A stretch of 64,000 nt of DNA. Origin: Anaerolineae bacterium (GTDB taxonomy: Bacteria; Chloroflexota; Anaerolineae; Promineifilales; Promineifilaceae). This document shows positions 1 through 7,403 of the stretch, one piece after another; the stretch's first letter is position 1; each line of letters starts with the position of its first letter. Location: assembly GCA_020848035.1 (NCBI GenBank), contig JADLAX010000034.1, positions 62,001-126,000 on the forward strand, written 5' to 3'. A model generated the notes under the pieces. That model worked only from the letters and a program-made list of their open reading frames with translations, was not told where the DNA came from and ran no database searches. Both the position numbers and the translations under genes were made by a program.

Positions 1-2
1 AG

Positions 3-920
3 GATTTGCAAAGCGATCCGCGCCGCCTGCCCATTGATCTCCAGAACCGGACGCGCTCCATGCTCGTTGCCCCCATCGAAAGCCGCCTGCGCCGCATTGG
101 CACAATCAGCGTGCAGTCAACCAAACCCGGCGTCTTTAAGGCCGACGATGAGCGGCTGCTCACCGTGCTGGGCGTGCAGGCAGGCATGGCAATTGAAAAT
201 GGGCGGCTTTTTGCCGTGCAGCGGCGCGCCCGTGAGCGGGCCGAACGCCAGCGCGAACGGATGCGCCATATGGCCCGGCGGGTGGTAGAAGCCCAGGAAG
301 ACGAGCGAATCCGCATTGCCCGTGAACTGCACGATGAATCGGGCCAGGCCCTCACCTCGCTGAAGATCAGTCTGGACATCATCCGCTCAACGATTCCTGA
401 CGAGATGGGGGAAGTACGCCAGAGCCTGAGCGATGTGCTGGAGCTGACCAACCAAACGATCAACAATTTGCGGCTGCTGTCGCACAATTTGCGGCCGCCG
501 GGGCTGGACGTATACGGTCTGGATGCCGCGCTGGAGGGGTTGTGCCAGGATTTGCAGGCGCACACGGCCACGCGGGTGGTTTACCACGGTGCAGATCTGC
601 CCGACTTACCCGATCTATCCGCCCTGGCGCTGTACCGTTTTGCCCAGGAAGCGCTGACCAATGCCATTAAACATGCCCGGCCAACGGAAATTCAGGTGGA
701 GCTGGCGGTAAATTTGGATAAGGTTACGGTGCGGGTGACGGATAATGGCACTGGTTTTGTGCCACCCAATTTAGAAGTCAGTCTGCCCACGGAAGGAAGT
801 GGTTTGGTAGGGATGGTCGAACGTCTGGAAATGACTAACGGCTATCTTATGATCGATTCTTCACCAGGAACGGGCAGCCGGTTAACGGCCGTTGTTCCCC
901 TGACCACGGAGGAAAAATGA
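3..920 (+). CDS. NarL-type sensor histidine kinase, 5' end cut by window edge
   Basis: C-terminal part of a cytoplasmic two-component kinase. The reading frame is open to the left edge, so the TTG at 6 is not a credible start. Visible order (numbered from residue 6 of the window): the end of a GAF domain (about 1-66), an Arg/Glu-rich helix, a HisKA_3 dimerisation domain with the phospho-His in RELHDESGQ (about residue 109), then HATPase_c with an N-box (EALTNAIKH), G1 (DNGTGF) and G2 (GSGLVGM). Its ATGA stop/start overlap with the next gene makes that response regulator its partner. The signal sensed cannot be told because the N-terminus is missing. Confidence 0.9.
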   Translation, partial: DLQSDPRRLPIDLQNRTRSMLVAPIESRLRRIGTISVQSTKPGVFKADDERLLTVLGVQAGMAIENGRLFAVQRRARERAERQRERMRHMARRVVEAQEDERIRIARELHDESGQALTSLKISLDIIRSTIPDEMGEVRQSLSDVLELTNQTINNLRLLSHNLRPPGLDVYGLDAALEGLCQDLQAHTATRVVYHGADLPDLPDLSALALYRFAQEALTNAIKHARPTEIQVELAVNLDKVTVRVTDNGTGFVPPNLEVSLPTEGSGLVGMVERLEMTNGYLMIDSSPGTGSRLTAVVPLTTEEK

Positions 921-1567
921 TTCGAGTTATCATTGCCGAGGACCATAACCTGGTGCGCCAGGGTATTCGCGCCCTGTTAGAAAAAAGCGGGGAAGTTCAG
1001 GTAGTGGCCGAAGCAGCCACAGGCGAAGAGGCCGTGCAGCTGACCGAAAAAGAAAAACCCGATGTGGTTGTCATGGATCTGGCGATGCCCCGGCTGGACG
1101 GGGCCCAAGCTTCTGAGCGCATTCTGAGCCTGTCGCTGCCCACCCAAATCATCATTCTCTCGATGCATTCGGATACAACGATGGTGCAGCAGCTGTTGCG
1201 CCGGGGGGTGAAGGGGTACCTGCTCAAAGATGCGGTGACGGAGGAGCTGTTGCTGGCGGTGCGTTCGGTGAGCCAGGGCAAAATTTTCCTCAGCCCTACC
1301 ATCTCAGACTCGGTGATGAGTTTGCTGATTTCCCCCCCCAGCAGCCGGGCAGAAACGGCCGTCGATCTCCTGACCGCGCGTGAACGTGAAGTGCTCCAGC
1401 TGGTATCTGAAGGGCACACCAACAGCGCTATCGCCGACATTTTAAGCATCAGCGTTAAAACCGTAGAAAAACACCGGGCCAACCTGATGACCAAGCTGGA
1501 AGTCAACGACCTCGCTTCGCTCATCCGCGAAAGTATTCGGCGCGGCTTGATTATTCTTGGTGAATAG
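917..1567 (+). CDS. NarL/FixJ-family response regulator
   Basis: DNA-binding response regulator of 216 residues. The receiver has the acidic pair E8/D9, phospho-acceptor Asp54 in VVMDLAMP, and the conserved Lys in YLLKDAV. A LuxR-type helix-turn-helix follows from about residue 148 (LTAREREVLQLVSEG, then KTVEKHRANL). Its ATG overlaps the stop of the upstream kinase by four bases, so the two are translationally coupled and form one two-component system. Target genes are unknown; the 18-bp boxes just downstream at 1610 and 2208-2248 are candidate sites for this family. Confidence 0.93.
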   Translation: MIRVIIAEDHNLVRQGIRALLEKSGEVQVVAEAATGEEAVQLTEKEKPDVVVMDLAMPRLDGAQASERILSLSLPTQIIILSMHSDTTMVQQLLRRGVKGYLLKDAVTEELLLAVRSVSQGKIFLSPTISDSVMSLLISPPSSRAETAVDLLTAREREVLQLVSEGHTNSAIADILSISVKTVEKHRANLMTKLEVNDLASLIRESIRRGLIILGE

Positions 1568-1609
1568 GGGGTAGTCTGGTCCGCCCTACACCGCTTTGTT
1601 GGACAAAAA

Positions 1610-1627
1610 GTAGGGTAATTCCCCATA
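1610..1627 (+). promoter_or_regulatory. 18-bp repeated operator candidate, copy 1
   Basis: GTAGGGTAATTCCCCATA, preceded by an A run. It lies 43 bp after the response regulator and about 145 bp before the orphan receiver gene. It matches the box at 2208 at 16 of 18 positions and shares GTAGG-N5-TTCCCCATA with the box at 2231. Conservation in three separate intergenic positions suggests a protein-binding site; the factor is unknown, but NarL-family regulators encoded alongside are obvious candidates. Confidence 0.5.
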
Positions 1628-1772
1628 CGAAATCTCTGTGCCCTGTGTCAAAATGGACAAAAGCTAAGAGTTGAGCAGACCTTCTCTTCAACTAACCATC
1701 TTCTCCCTTGCTTTCTCAGCCCAACAAATAGGCAAGGCATCTGCCACCTCTAGTGATTGACCGTAAACATTT

Positions 1773-2162
1773 ATGTCGGAGCAAACAATAAAAGTTCTAA
1801 TTGTTGATGATCACGAAGTTGTACTGCGCAGCATCCAGGCGTTGGTGAGTCGGGAGCCAGACATGGAAATTGTGGCTACGGCCGTTTCTGGACATGAAGC
1901 TATTGAGCTAGCCCAGCAACAATCACCCGATGTCATTGTGATGGATGTTTCCATGCCGATACTCGATGGCATCCGGGCGGCGGGTGAGATGAAAAAGCGG
2001 GGCGTGACTTCGGAAATCATCATGCTCTCCATGCATTACAGCACCGCGCTGATTCAGCAGGCCAGACGCAATGGTGCGTCTGGTTATATTGTTAAACAGC
2101 AGGCCAACAGCCAGCTCATCCCGGCCATTCGTGCGGCCTACGAAGGCAACCTTTCTCTCTAA
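1773..2162 (+). CDS. Stand-alone receiver-domain protein
   Basis: Receiver domain of 129 residues and nothing else. It carries Asp12/Asp13, phospho-acceptor Asp58 (VIVMDVSMP) and the conserved Lys (YIVKQQ), so it should accept phosphate. Sequence similarity is to NarL-type receivers, but the frame ends at TAA right where the linker to a LuxR HTH would begin, and no HTH is found in other frames downstream. Either a gene that lost its output domain or a true single-domain regulator, acting as phosphate sink or by protein contact. Start ATG is 5 bp after a run with no strong Shine-Dalgarno sequence. Confidence 0.8.
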   Translation: MSEQTIKVLIVDDHEVVLRSIQALVSREPDMEIVATAVSGHEAIELAQQQSPDVIVMDVSMPILDGIRAAGEMKKRGVTSEIIMLSMHYSTALIQQARRNGASGYIVKQQANSQLIPAIRAAYEGNLSL

Positions 2163-2207
2163 ATTCAGGCTGGTTTAAGGCCTGCTACACACCTTTTGCG
2201 CCAAAAG

Positions 2208-2248
2208 GTAGGGAATTTCCCCATAGGAAAGTAGGTTCATTCCCCATA
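2208..2248 (+). promoter_or_regulatory. 18-bp repeated operator candidates, copies 2 and 3
   Basis: Two tandem boxes, GTAGGGAATTTCCCCATA (2208-2225) and GTAGGTTCATTCCCCATA (2231-2248), 23 bp apart start to start, that is about two helical turns. They sit 140 bp upstream of the pseudo-receiver regulator gene. Same motif as at 1610. The phased spacing supports cooperative binding of a dimeric regulator on one face of the helix; this is inference. Confidence 0.5.
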
Positions 2249-2387
2249 TGGCAAACGGCCGTTATCCGGCATACTAAAAGCATTAAGCAAGACAAAATAC
2301 CCACTTCGCGTGAGAAGTAAGCTAAGAAGAAGAGCACTCACAGAGATTCAACACCAAAAAGATAAAAGAAGAAAAGGAGCAGTAAAC

Positions 2388-3065
2388 ATGATCCGTATTT
2401 TACTTGGTCATCCCTCGCGTTTGGTTTGCGATTCTTTACGCACCGCCCTCGATAATGTTGACGATGTCTATGTTGTCGGTTGCGCTACCCGAGCTGAGGA
2501 ACTTCACTTTCTTCTGCCGCACGGCAACGTTGTTTTAATGGGCACCGAGCTAGAAGATGCTTCAGCGCTCGATATAATGAATGAAATTCGCCAGACCCAG
2601 CCACAACTCAAAGTGCTAATCATTGGCTTAGACGACAATCCCGACGTAATTTTGCGCCACATCGAAGCAGGTGCCGCCGGGTACATTCTGCAAGACGAGT
2701 CCATTGTAGACATGGTCGAGAAGCTTCATGCGGCCAGTGAAGAGAAAGCGATCATTTCGCCTTCAGTGGCAGCGGCTATGATGGATCGCCTGGCCCACCT
2801 GGCCAACTTAGATACCCCCCTGGCTTACCTGGAAGCCCGCGAAGTGCAGCTCAACGAACTAACTTCGCGAGAAGAGGAAGTTCTCGGCCTGATCAATGAA
2901 GGGCTTTCCAACCAGGAGATAGCCGATCGACTGTATATTGAATGTGGAACGGTGAAAAATCACGTCCACAAAATCTTGAAGAAGCTAGACGTCAACAACC
3001 GGCAAGAGGCCGCCTACGTGCTGCAATCCAATCATCGTCCTGCCTCAGCAATGGTCTCTGCCTGA
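2388..3065 (+). CDS. NarL/LuxR-type regulator with degenerate receiver
   Basis: Transcription regulator of 225 residues. The start at 2388 is chosen because AAAGGAG lies 8 bp upstream; the frame is open further left. The N-terminal fold is a receiver, but key residues are gone: the acidic pair is replaced (LLGHPSR), the phospho-acceptor position is Gly (VVLMGTELED, codon GGC at 2541) and the conserved Lys is Gln (YILQDES). The LuxR HTH is intact (LTSREEEVLGLINEG, then TVKNHVHKILKKL). It should bind DNA but cannot be phosphorylated in the usual way. Upstream it has two copies of the repeated 18-bp box. Confidence 0.88.
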   Translation: MIRILLGHPSRLVCDSLRTALDNVDDVYVVGCATRAEELHFLLPHGNVVLMGTELEDASALDIMNEIRQTQPQLKVLIIGLDDNPDVILRHIEAGAAGYILQDESIVDMVEKLHAASEEKAIISPSVAAAMMDRLAHLANLDTPLAYLEAREVQLNELTSREEEVLGLINEGLSNQEIADRLYIECGTVKNHVHKILKKLDVNNRQEAAYVLQSNHRPASAMVSA

Positions 3066-3163
3066 TACACCCAAACCCGTTCACCGTGATGGCCAGAAAA
3101 AACAGCAGCGTCAGCATCTCTGGGGAGAGTGCCGCCTGATTTGCATCAATCAAACCAAAGAAC

Positions 3164-3210
3164 CACAGAGTGCACAGATTTCGCCAGCAGGGTCATCTGT
3201 GCACTCTGTG
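3164..3210. repeat. Intergenic inverted repeat
   Basis: Arms CACAGAGTGCACAGAT (3164-3179) and its exact reverse complement (3195-3210) around a 15-base loop. It lies between the regulator gene and the next gene; no T run follows, so it is not a clear terminator. Confidence 0.6.
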
Positions 3211-3245
3211 TTAGACATGCCTTCATCCCATAGGAGCGTTGAAAC

Positions 3246-3767
3246 ATGAGAATCGTAACGGCAATTTTTGCCCCTCAAGCGGTTGAAGCCGCGATTGAAT
3301 ACCTCACCACCAACCACGTTCCGCGTCAAAGCCTCTCCTTGATTGGCTCAGCCGCAGAACTCCCCACCTACCTGGAAGGCGAACCGGAAAAATCGGCCGT
3401 TTCTGGCGCACTGCTGGGGGCGGTTTCCGGCGGCACCATGGGTGCCCTGGGCAGCGTCGCCGTGTCCCAAATCCCTGGGTTTGATATTCCCATGTTGGTT
3501 TCTGGCTTGATGGCCACCACCCTCAGCGGCGTCGTTGGTGCTTATTTGGGCAGCCTTTACAGCGTCCAGGCAGACACCGAGGAGCAAATTAATGTGCACG
3601 AAGAGCTGGCCGCCGGGCGCGTGCTGCTGCTCGTCAAAACCACGGAAGATGCCGCCGACGCCATTAAAGAGCTGCTGGAAGAAACAGACGGCGCTCACGT
3701 TGAAATCCACACCATCCCCACCGAAACAGAAGACGAAGAAATACCCGGCACGCCGCCGCTCAGCTAA
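3246..3767 (+). CDS. Glycine-zipper membrane protein, general-stress (YflT/DUF1269)-like
   Basis: Protein of 173 residues of unknown exact function. The first 40 residues resemble the alpha/beta fold of heat-induced stress proteins (AIFAPQAVEAAIEYL). A hydrophobic Gly/Ala-rich middle (about 50-110; ALLGAVSGGTMGALG and GVVGAYLGSLYSV) is of glycine-zipper type and probably inserts in a membrane. A second small alpha/beta part (RVLLLVKTTEDAADAIKELL) is followed by an acidic tail. A good Shine-Dalgarno sequence (TAGGAG) precedes the ATG. It stands alone between the regulator cluster and transketolase. Confidence 0.6.
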   Translation: MRIVTAIFAPQAVEAAIEYLTTNHVPRQSLSLIGSAAELPTYLEGEPEKSAVSGALLGAVSGGTMGALGSVAVSQIPGFDIPMLVSGLMATTLSGVVGAYLGSLYSVQADTEEQINVHEELAAGRVLLLVKTTEDAADAIKELLEETDGAHVEIHTIPTETEDEEIPGTPPLS

Positions 3768-3825
3768 CGCCTGCTTAAATGAAGGAGGATTTGCTTGCAG
3801 TTCAAGAAAATCATCCTGTCATTTA

Positions 3826-3875
3826 GTATCCCACACGAGGGCGTGGCGCGGCCCATGCTCTACAGAGAACTGAAC
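3826..3875. repeat. 50-bp dispersed repeat, copy 1
   Basis: Matches 29342-29391 at about 46 of 50 positions in the same orientation, beginning GTATCCC and ending in AACTGAAC. Here it lies 43 bp upstream of the transketolase N-subunit gene. The middle (GAGGGCG...GCGCGGCCC) is GC-rich and partly palindromic. Function unknown. Confidence 0.75.
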
Positions 3876-3918
3876 GCTTACCATTTGCCCAACGAGACGT
3901 GAAGCGAAGGATTAAAAA

Positions 3919-4857
3919 ATGAATCAACAAGAAGTGAAAGACCAGCGGCTGCCCAGTAGTCGTACCGTAGCTGAGCTGGAAGATACCGCCTACCGCCTGA
4001 GCCGAAACATCTTGCAAATGACCACCGAAGCCGGATCGGGCCACCCGTCCAGCTCGCTGTCGGCCATCGACGTGATGACCGCCCTCTATTTTGGCGGCAT
4101 CCTGCACTACGATCCAAACCAGCCAGAGTGGCCGGGCCGCGACCGCTTCATCCTGAGCAAAGGGCACGCGGCCCCCGCGCTCTACGCCGTGCTGGCCGAG
4201 GCGGGCTATTTTGACCCCGAGTTGCTGCTGACCCTGCGCGAGTTTGGCAGCCCGCTGGAAGGCCATCCCAACATGCGGGCGCAGCCTGGTGTGGAAGCTT
4301 CTACCGGTTCGCTGGGCCAGGGGCTTTCCATCGGCCTGGGCCATGCCCTGGCAGCCCAGGTAGACAACATGGCATATCGCGTCTACGTGCTCATTGGCGA
4401 TGGCGAGGCGGACGAAGGGCAAATCTGGGAAGCCGCGCTGGGGGCGGCCAAATACCAGACGGGAAATCTAACGGCCGTTTTAGATTACAACAAATACCAG
4501 CAAACCGGCGCGGTCAATGACGTCATGCCGTCGCTGGAACCTGTGGCCGACAAGTGGGAGGCGTTTGGCTGGGACGTGCGCGAAATGGATGGCCACAACA
4601 TGGCTGAAGTGCTGGCCGCCCTGCAAGATGTGCGCCGGGTGACCAACCAGCCGCAAATCATCATTGCCCACACGCTGAAAGGGCGTGGGCTCTCCCCATT
4701 TGAGGGGGATGCAGTCAACCGCAAACACGGCGAACCGCTCGACGAAGCCGAGCTGGCCACAGCCCTGGCGGAGCTAGATGACCAGCATGCCACCACCGTG
4801 GCCGCCGCTCTGCCCGAACCCGACTACACCGCCGAAGACCGGCATGGAGAGATATAA
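3919..4857 (+). CDS. Transketolase, N-terminal subunit
   Basis: First half of a two-subunit transketolase (312 residues), which moves two-carbon ketol units between sugar phosphates in the Calvin and pentose phosphate cycles. It carries the thiamine diphosphate part: ILSKGHAAPALYA, TGSLGQGLSIGLG and the GDG-to-N motif starting GDGEADEGQIWEAA and ending at LDYNKYQ. Length fits the N-subunit of split transketolases. The C-subunit gene follows after only 3 bp, so they form one operon. ACTs with RuBisCO and PRK by inference, although that operon is 23 kb away. Confidence 0.93.
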   Translation: MNQQEVKDQRLPSSRTVAELEDTAYRLSRNILQMTTEAGSGHPSSSLSAIDVMTALYFGGILHYDPNQPEWPGRDRFILSKGHAAPALYAVLAEAGYFDPELLLTLREFGSPLEGHPNMRAQPGVEASTGSLGQGLSIGLGHALAAQVDNMAYRVYVLIGDGEADEGQIWEAALGAAKYQTGNLTAVLDYNKYQQTGAVNDVMPSLEPVADKWEAFGWDVREMDGHNMAEVLAALQDVRRVTNQPQIIIAHTLKGRGLSPFEGDAVNRKHGEPLDEAELATALAELDDQHATTVAAALPEPDYTAEDRHGEI

Positions 4858-4860
4858 CGC

Positions 4861-5868
4861 ATGAACCTTGGTAAAAAAATTGGCCTGGAAATGGGACCGC
4901 CTACCCGCAACGCCTTTGGCGAGGCGCTGGCTGAACTGGGTGAGACAAATACCAACCTGGTTGTGGTCGATGGCGACGTCGGCAACTCCACCCGCACCGA
5001 ATATTTTGGGGATGAGTACCCCACCCGCTTTTTTAACCTGGGCATTGCCGAAAGCAACCTGGTCGGCGTAGCCAGCGGGTTGGCCGCCTCGGGCAAAGAT
5101 GTGGTGGCCGCCAGTTTTGCCGCCTTTTTGCTGGGCAACGCCTACGACCAGATTCGCATGGGCATTGCCTATCCACAGGCCAACGTCAAGCTGGTTGGCT
5201 CGCACAGCGGCATCAGCATTGGCGAAGATGGCCCCAGCCAGATGGGCATTGAGGACATTGCCCTGGCCACCTCCCTGCCCCACTTCACGGTCATCGTCCC
5301 GGCTGATGCGCCGTCAACTGAAGCGGCAACCAAAGCTCTCTTTTCCTTTGACGGCCCGGCTTACCTGCGCACCGGACGGCCGAAAGCCCCCGTGGTTTAC
5401 CCCAATGGCCTTGAGTTTGAGGTCGGTAAAGCCAACCAGCTGCGCGACGGCCGTCACGCGACGATCATTGCCTGTGGTCTGATGGTGGCAGCCGCCCTGG
5501 AAGCCGCCCACACGCTGAGCGAAGACGGCCTGGAGGTGCGCGTGCTGGACATGCACACCATTAAGCCGCTGGACCAAACGGCCGTCATCCGTGCCGCGCA
5601 GCAAACCGGGGCCATCGTGACCGCCGAAGAACATTTGTTGGATGGGGGGTTGGGAACGGCCGTAGCCGCCTGTGTGGTGCAGTATCACCCGGTGCCGATG
5701 CGCTTTGTGGGCATTCGCAACCGCTACGCCGAGTCGGGCGACCCGGCATCCTTGCTGAAAAAATACGGCCTGATGCCCGAAAACATTGTCCAGGCCGTAC
5801 GGGAAGCCATCGCGCACAAAAAAAACAACGGGGACGGCCAGCTGATCATTGAGTTTTCAGACGAATAA
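4861..5868 (+). CDS. Transketolase, C-terminal subunit
   Basis: Second half of the split transketolase (335 residues): pyrimidine-binding domain (PTRNAFGEALAEL; FFNLGIAESNLVGVASGLA, with the catalytic Glu in IAESN) and the C-terminal domain (GRHATIIACGLMVAAALEAA, VLDMHTIKPLD). It pairs with the N-subunit to make the active site at the interface. Two-gene transketolases are common in Archaea, Clostridia and Chloroflexota. A short 32-bp gap separates it from the convergent mgtC-like gene. Confidence 0.93.
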   Translation: MNLGKKIGLEMGPPTRNAFGEALAELGETNTNLVVVDGDVGNSTRTEYFGDEYPTRFFNLGIAESNLVGVASGLAASGKDVVAASFAAFLLGNAYDQIRMGIAYPQANVKLVGSHSGISIGEDGPSQMGIEDIALATSLPHFTVIVPADAPSTEAATKALFSFDGPAYLRTGRPKAPVVYPNGLEFEVGKANQLRDGRHATIIACGLMVAAALEAAHTLSEDGLEVRVLDMHTIKPLDQTAVIRAAQQTGAIVTAEEHLLDGGLGTAVAACVVQYHPVPMRFVGIRNRYAESGDPASLLKKYGLMPENIVQAVREAIAHKKNNGDGQLIIEFSDE

Positions 5869-5900
5869 AACGGGGCAGAATAAAGTCTACCGGGAAGGCA

Positions 5901-6341
5901 CTACAAGCGGCGGGTGATTGCTCTGCCTCCGTGTAAGATCGCCAGGACAATCACCGCCGCGCCTACGGCGAGAACAAATTGTTGCAGGGCGACGGCCACG
6001 CCCAGAGCCGCCGCCAAGAGAAGCGAAGCGGCCGTTGTCAGCCCCTCAATTTTGTTCTCGCTGTCCCGGTTGCGAATAATCGTGCCCGCACCCAGGAAAG
6101 TTATGCCCGTAATCACCGCCTCTATAATGCGGATCGGATCCGCGCTAATCACCGATTGGTCCACACCCAGGCGGGTAACCATGACGCTGCCCAACCCGGT
6201 AAGCATCGCCGCCGAACCGGCCACCAGCATGTGGGTGCGCAGCCCCGCCGGTTTGTCGGCCGCTTCACGCTCAAACCCAATCGCGCCGCCCAGCAGCATG
6301 GCCAGCACAATCTCCCCCAAAATTTGCAGTTGCACCATCAT
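5901..6341 (-). CDS. MgtC/SapB-family membrane protein
   Basis: Small integral membrane protein with about four hydrophobic helices and the family signatures GFERE (in GGAIGFEREAADKPAGLRTH), ITGITFLGAGTIIRNR and GLTTAASLLLAAALG. Only the N-terminal MgtC domain is present; the C-terminal ACT-like domain of longer members is absent. The family is linked to magnesium limitation and membrane-potential control, but the biochemical role is not settled. The start is uncertain: an ATG at 6359 lacks a Shine-Dalgarno sequence; 6341 or 6338 lie 11-14 bp after GGGAG. Confidence 0.85.
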   Translation of the reverse strand: MMVQLQILGEIVLAMLLGGAIGFEREAADKPAGLRTHMLVAGSAAMLTGLGSVMVTRLGVDQSVISADPIRIIEAVITGITFLGAGTIIRNRDSENKIEGLTTAASLLLAAALGVAVALQQFVLAVGAAVIVLAILHGGRAITRRL

Positions 6342-6366
6342 ACGCAGCTCAACTCCCATGAATGAA

Positions 6367-6395
6367 ATTGGGCCACTCTTGAAGATTGGCCCAAT
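6367..6395. repeat. Hairpin between two minus-strand genes
   Basis: ATTGGGCCA (6367-6375) pairs with TTGGCCCAAT (6386-6395). The same arm sequence recurs in the longer hairpin at 34999-35033. It may act as a transcript-end or stability structure for the SIMPL gene upstream. Confidence 0.5.
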
Positions 6396-6400
6396 CTGAA

Positions 6401-7159
6401 TTAGCGGATTTCCCAGACGACGTGCACGTTGGCGGTGATCGTTTGGGTACCAGTCTGAATCGGTACGCTGGACTCCGGCGCAGCCTGGTCGGCGACACCA
6501 AGGGGGATTGGCCCACCGCCACCCATCTCAAGAATGGTATGGACCGGCCCCAGTTCCGCGCCCGCCAGCTGGGTCAGCTGCTCGGCCTTCGCCTCGGCAT
6601 TGTTGATGGCGGCTTCGCGCGCTTCCGCTTCCAGCTCGGCGCGGTTGCTGATTTGGAACTCAATGCCCTGGACGTTGTTGCTGCCTGCGCTAACGGCCGT
6701 ATCCAACAGCCCGCCCAACAGCTGCAAATCGGTCACCATCACCCGCACCAGGTTGCTTGCCTGGTACCCCACCAACTCGCGTGACTGGCCGTTGTTGCTC
6801 GTTTCATACACAGGCTGCAAACGGAATCCTTCCGTCCTGATGTCACTTTCGTCAATACCGGCCTCAATCGTGGCCGAGATTACGGCCGTCATCCGCTCAT
6901 TGTTTTCTTCCAGGGCAGTTTCGGCCGTATCCGCTTCCGTCTGCACCCCCAGGCGCACCACGGCCTGGTCTGGCTCGGCCTGCACCTGCCCCTGACCCGA
7001 TACCTCAATGGTGGCCAGGTTGTTGTTGGTTGTCTGGCCGGTTTGCGCCGCTACCGGCAGCGGCGGCGGCGAGAGCAGCGTTAGTCCCACGCCCATAAAC
7101 AGCGAAAAAGCAAGAAAAAACGTGGCTAAAATCCACAGTTTGCCTTTCATCAGATTCAT
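6401..7159 (-). CDS. SIMPL (DUF541) domain secreted protein
   Basis: Exported protein of 252 residues. The start at 7159 (MNLMKGK) is chosen because AAAAGGAG ends two bases upstream; the ATG at 7150 is also possible. A signal peptide (about 5-38, ending VAAQ) is followed by the DUF541/SIMPL domain: IEVSGQGQVQAEPDQAVVRLGV, the DIRTEGFRLQPVYE strand, and a long helix rich in Ala/Glu (EAREAAINNAEAKAEQLTQLAG). Members form large ring-like oligomers in periplasm or outside the membrane; the exact role is unclear. The ORF can be read further upstream, but only into sequence without signal-peptide logic. Confidence 0.85.
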   Translation of the reverse strand: MNLMKGKLWILATFFLAFSLFMGVGLTLLSPPPLPVAAQTGQTTNNNLATIEVSGQGQVQAEPDQAVVRLGVQTEADTAETALEENNERMTAVISATIEAGIDESDIRTEGFRLQPVYETSNNGQSRELVGYQASNLVRVMVTDLQLLGGLLDTAVSAGSNNVQGIEFQISNRAELEAEAREAAINNAEAKAEQLTQLAGAELGPVHTILEMGGGGPIPLGVADQAAPESSVPIQTGTQTITANVHVVWEIR

Positions 7160-7403
7160 TACTCCTTTTTGACTCACACGTTCTGAACCCTTACGATAAC
7201 ACAGAAAAAGCCGCGATTGGCGGCTGTGTATCGCAAACATATCCATTTTTGTGCCTGGGTACATACGGGGCGGGAGCAGATTTGGGGATGGTTACGGCCG
7301 TTTCATGCCGGTGGCGTACCTCGTGGCCCGGTGAAGTTGTCACCGCCGAGTACGCGAAGTTCTTGGGGAATGATTGGGCACCGAATTGATGTTGACCCAA
7401 AAA

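Noticed and set aside
2310..2387. Longer start for the pseudo-receiver regulator
   Set aside because: The extra 26 residues are Lys/Arg-rich and unlike a receiver start; the strong Shine-Dalgarno sequence before 2388 decides.
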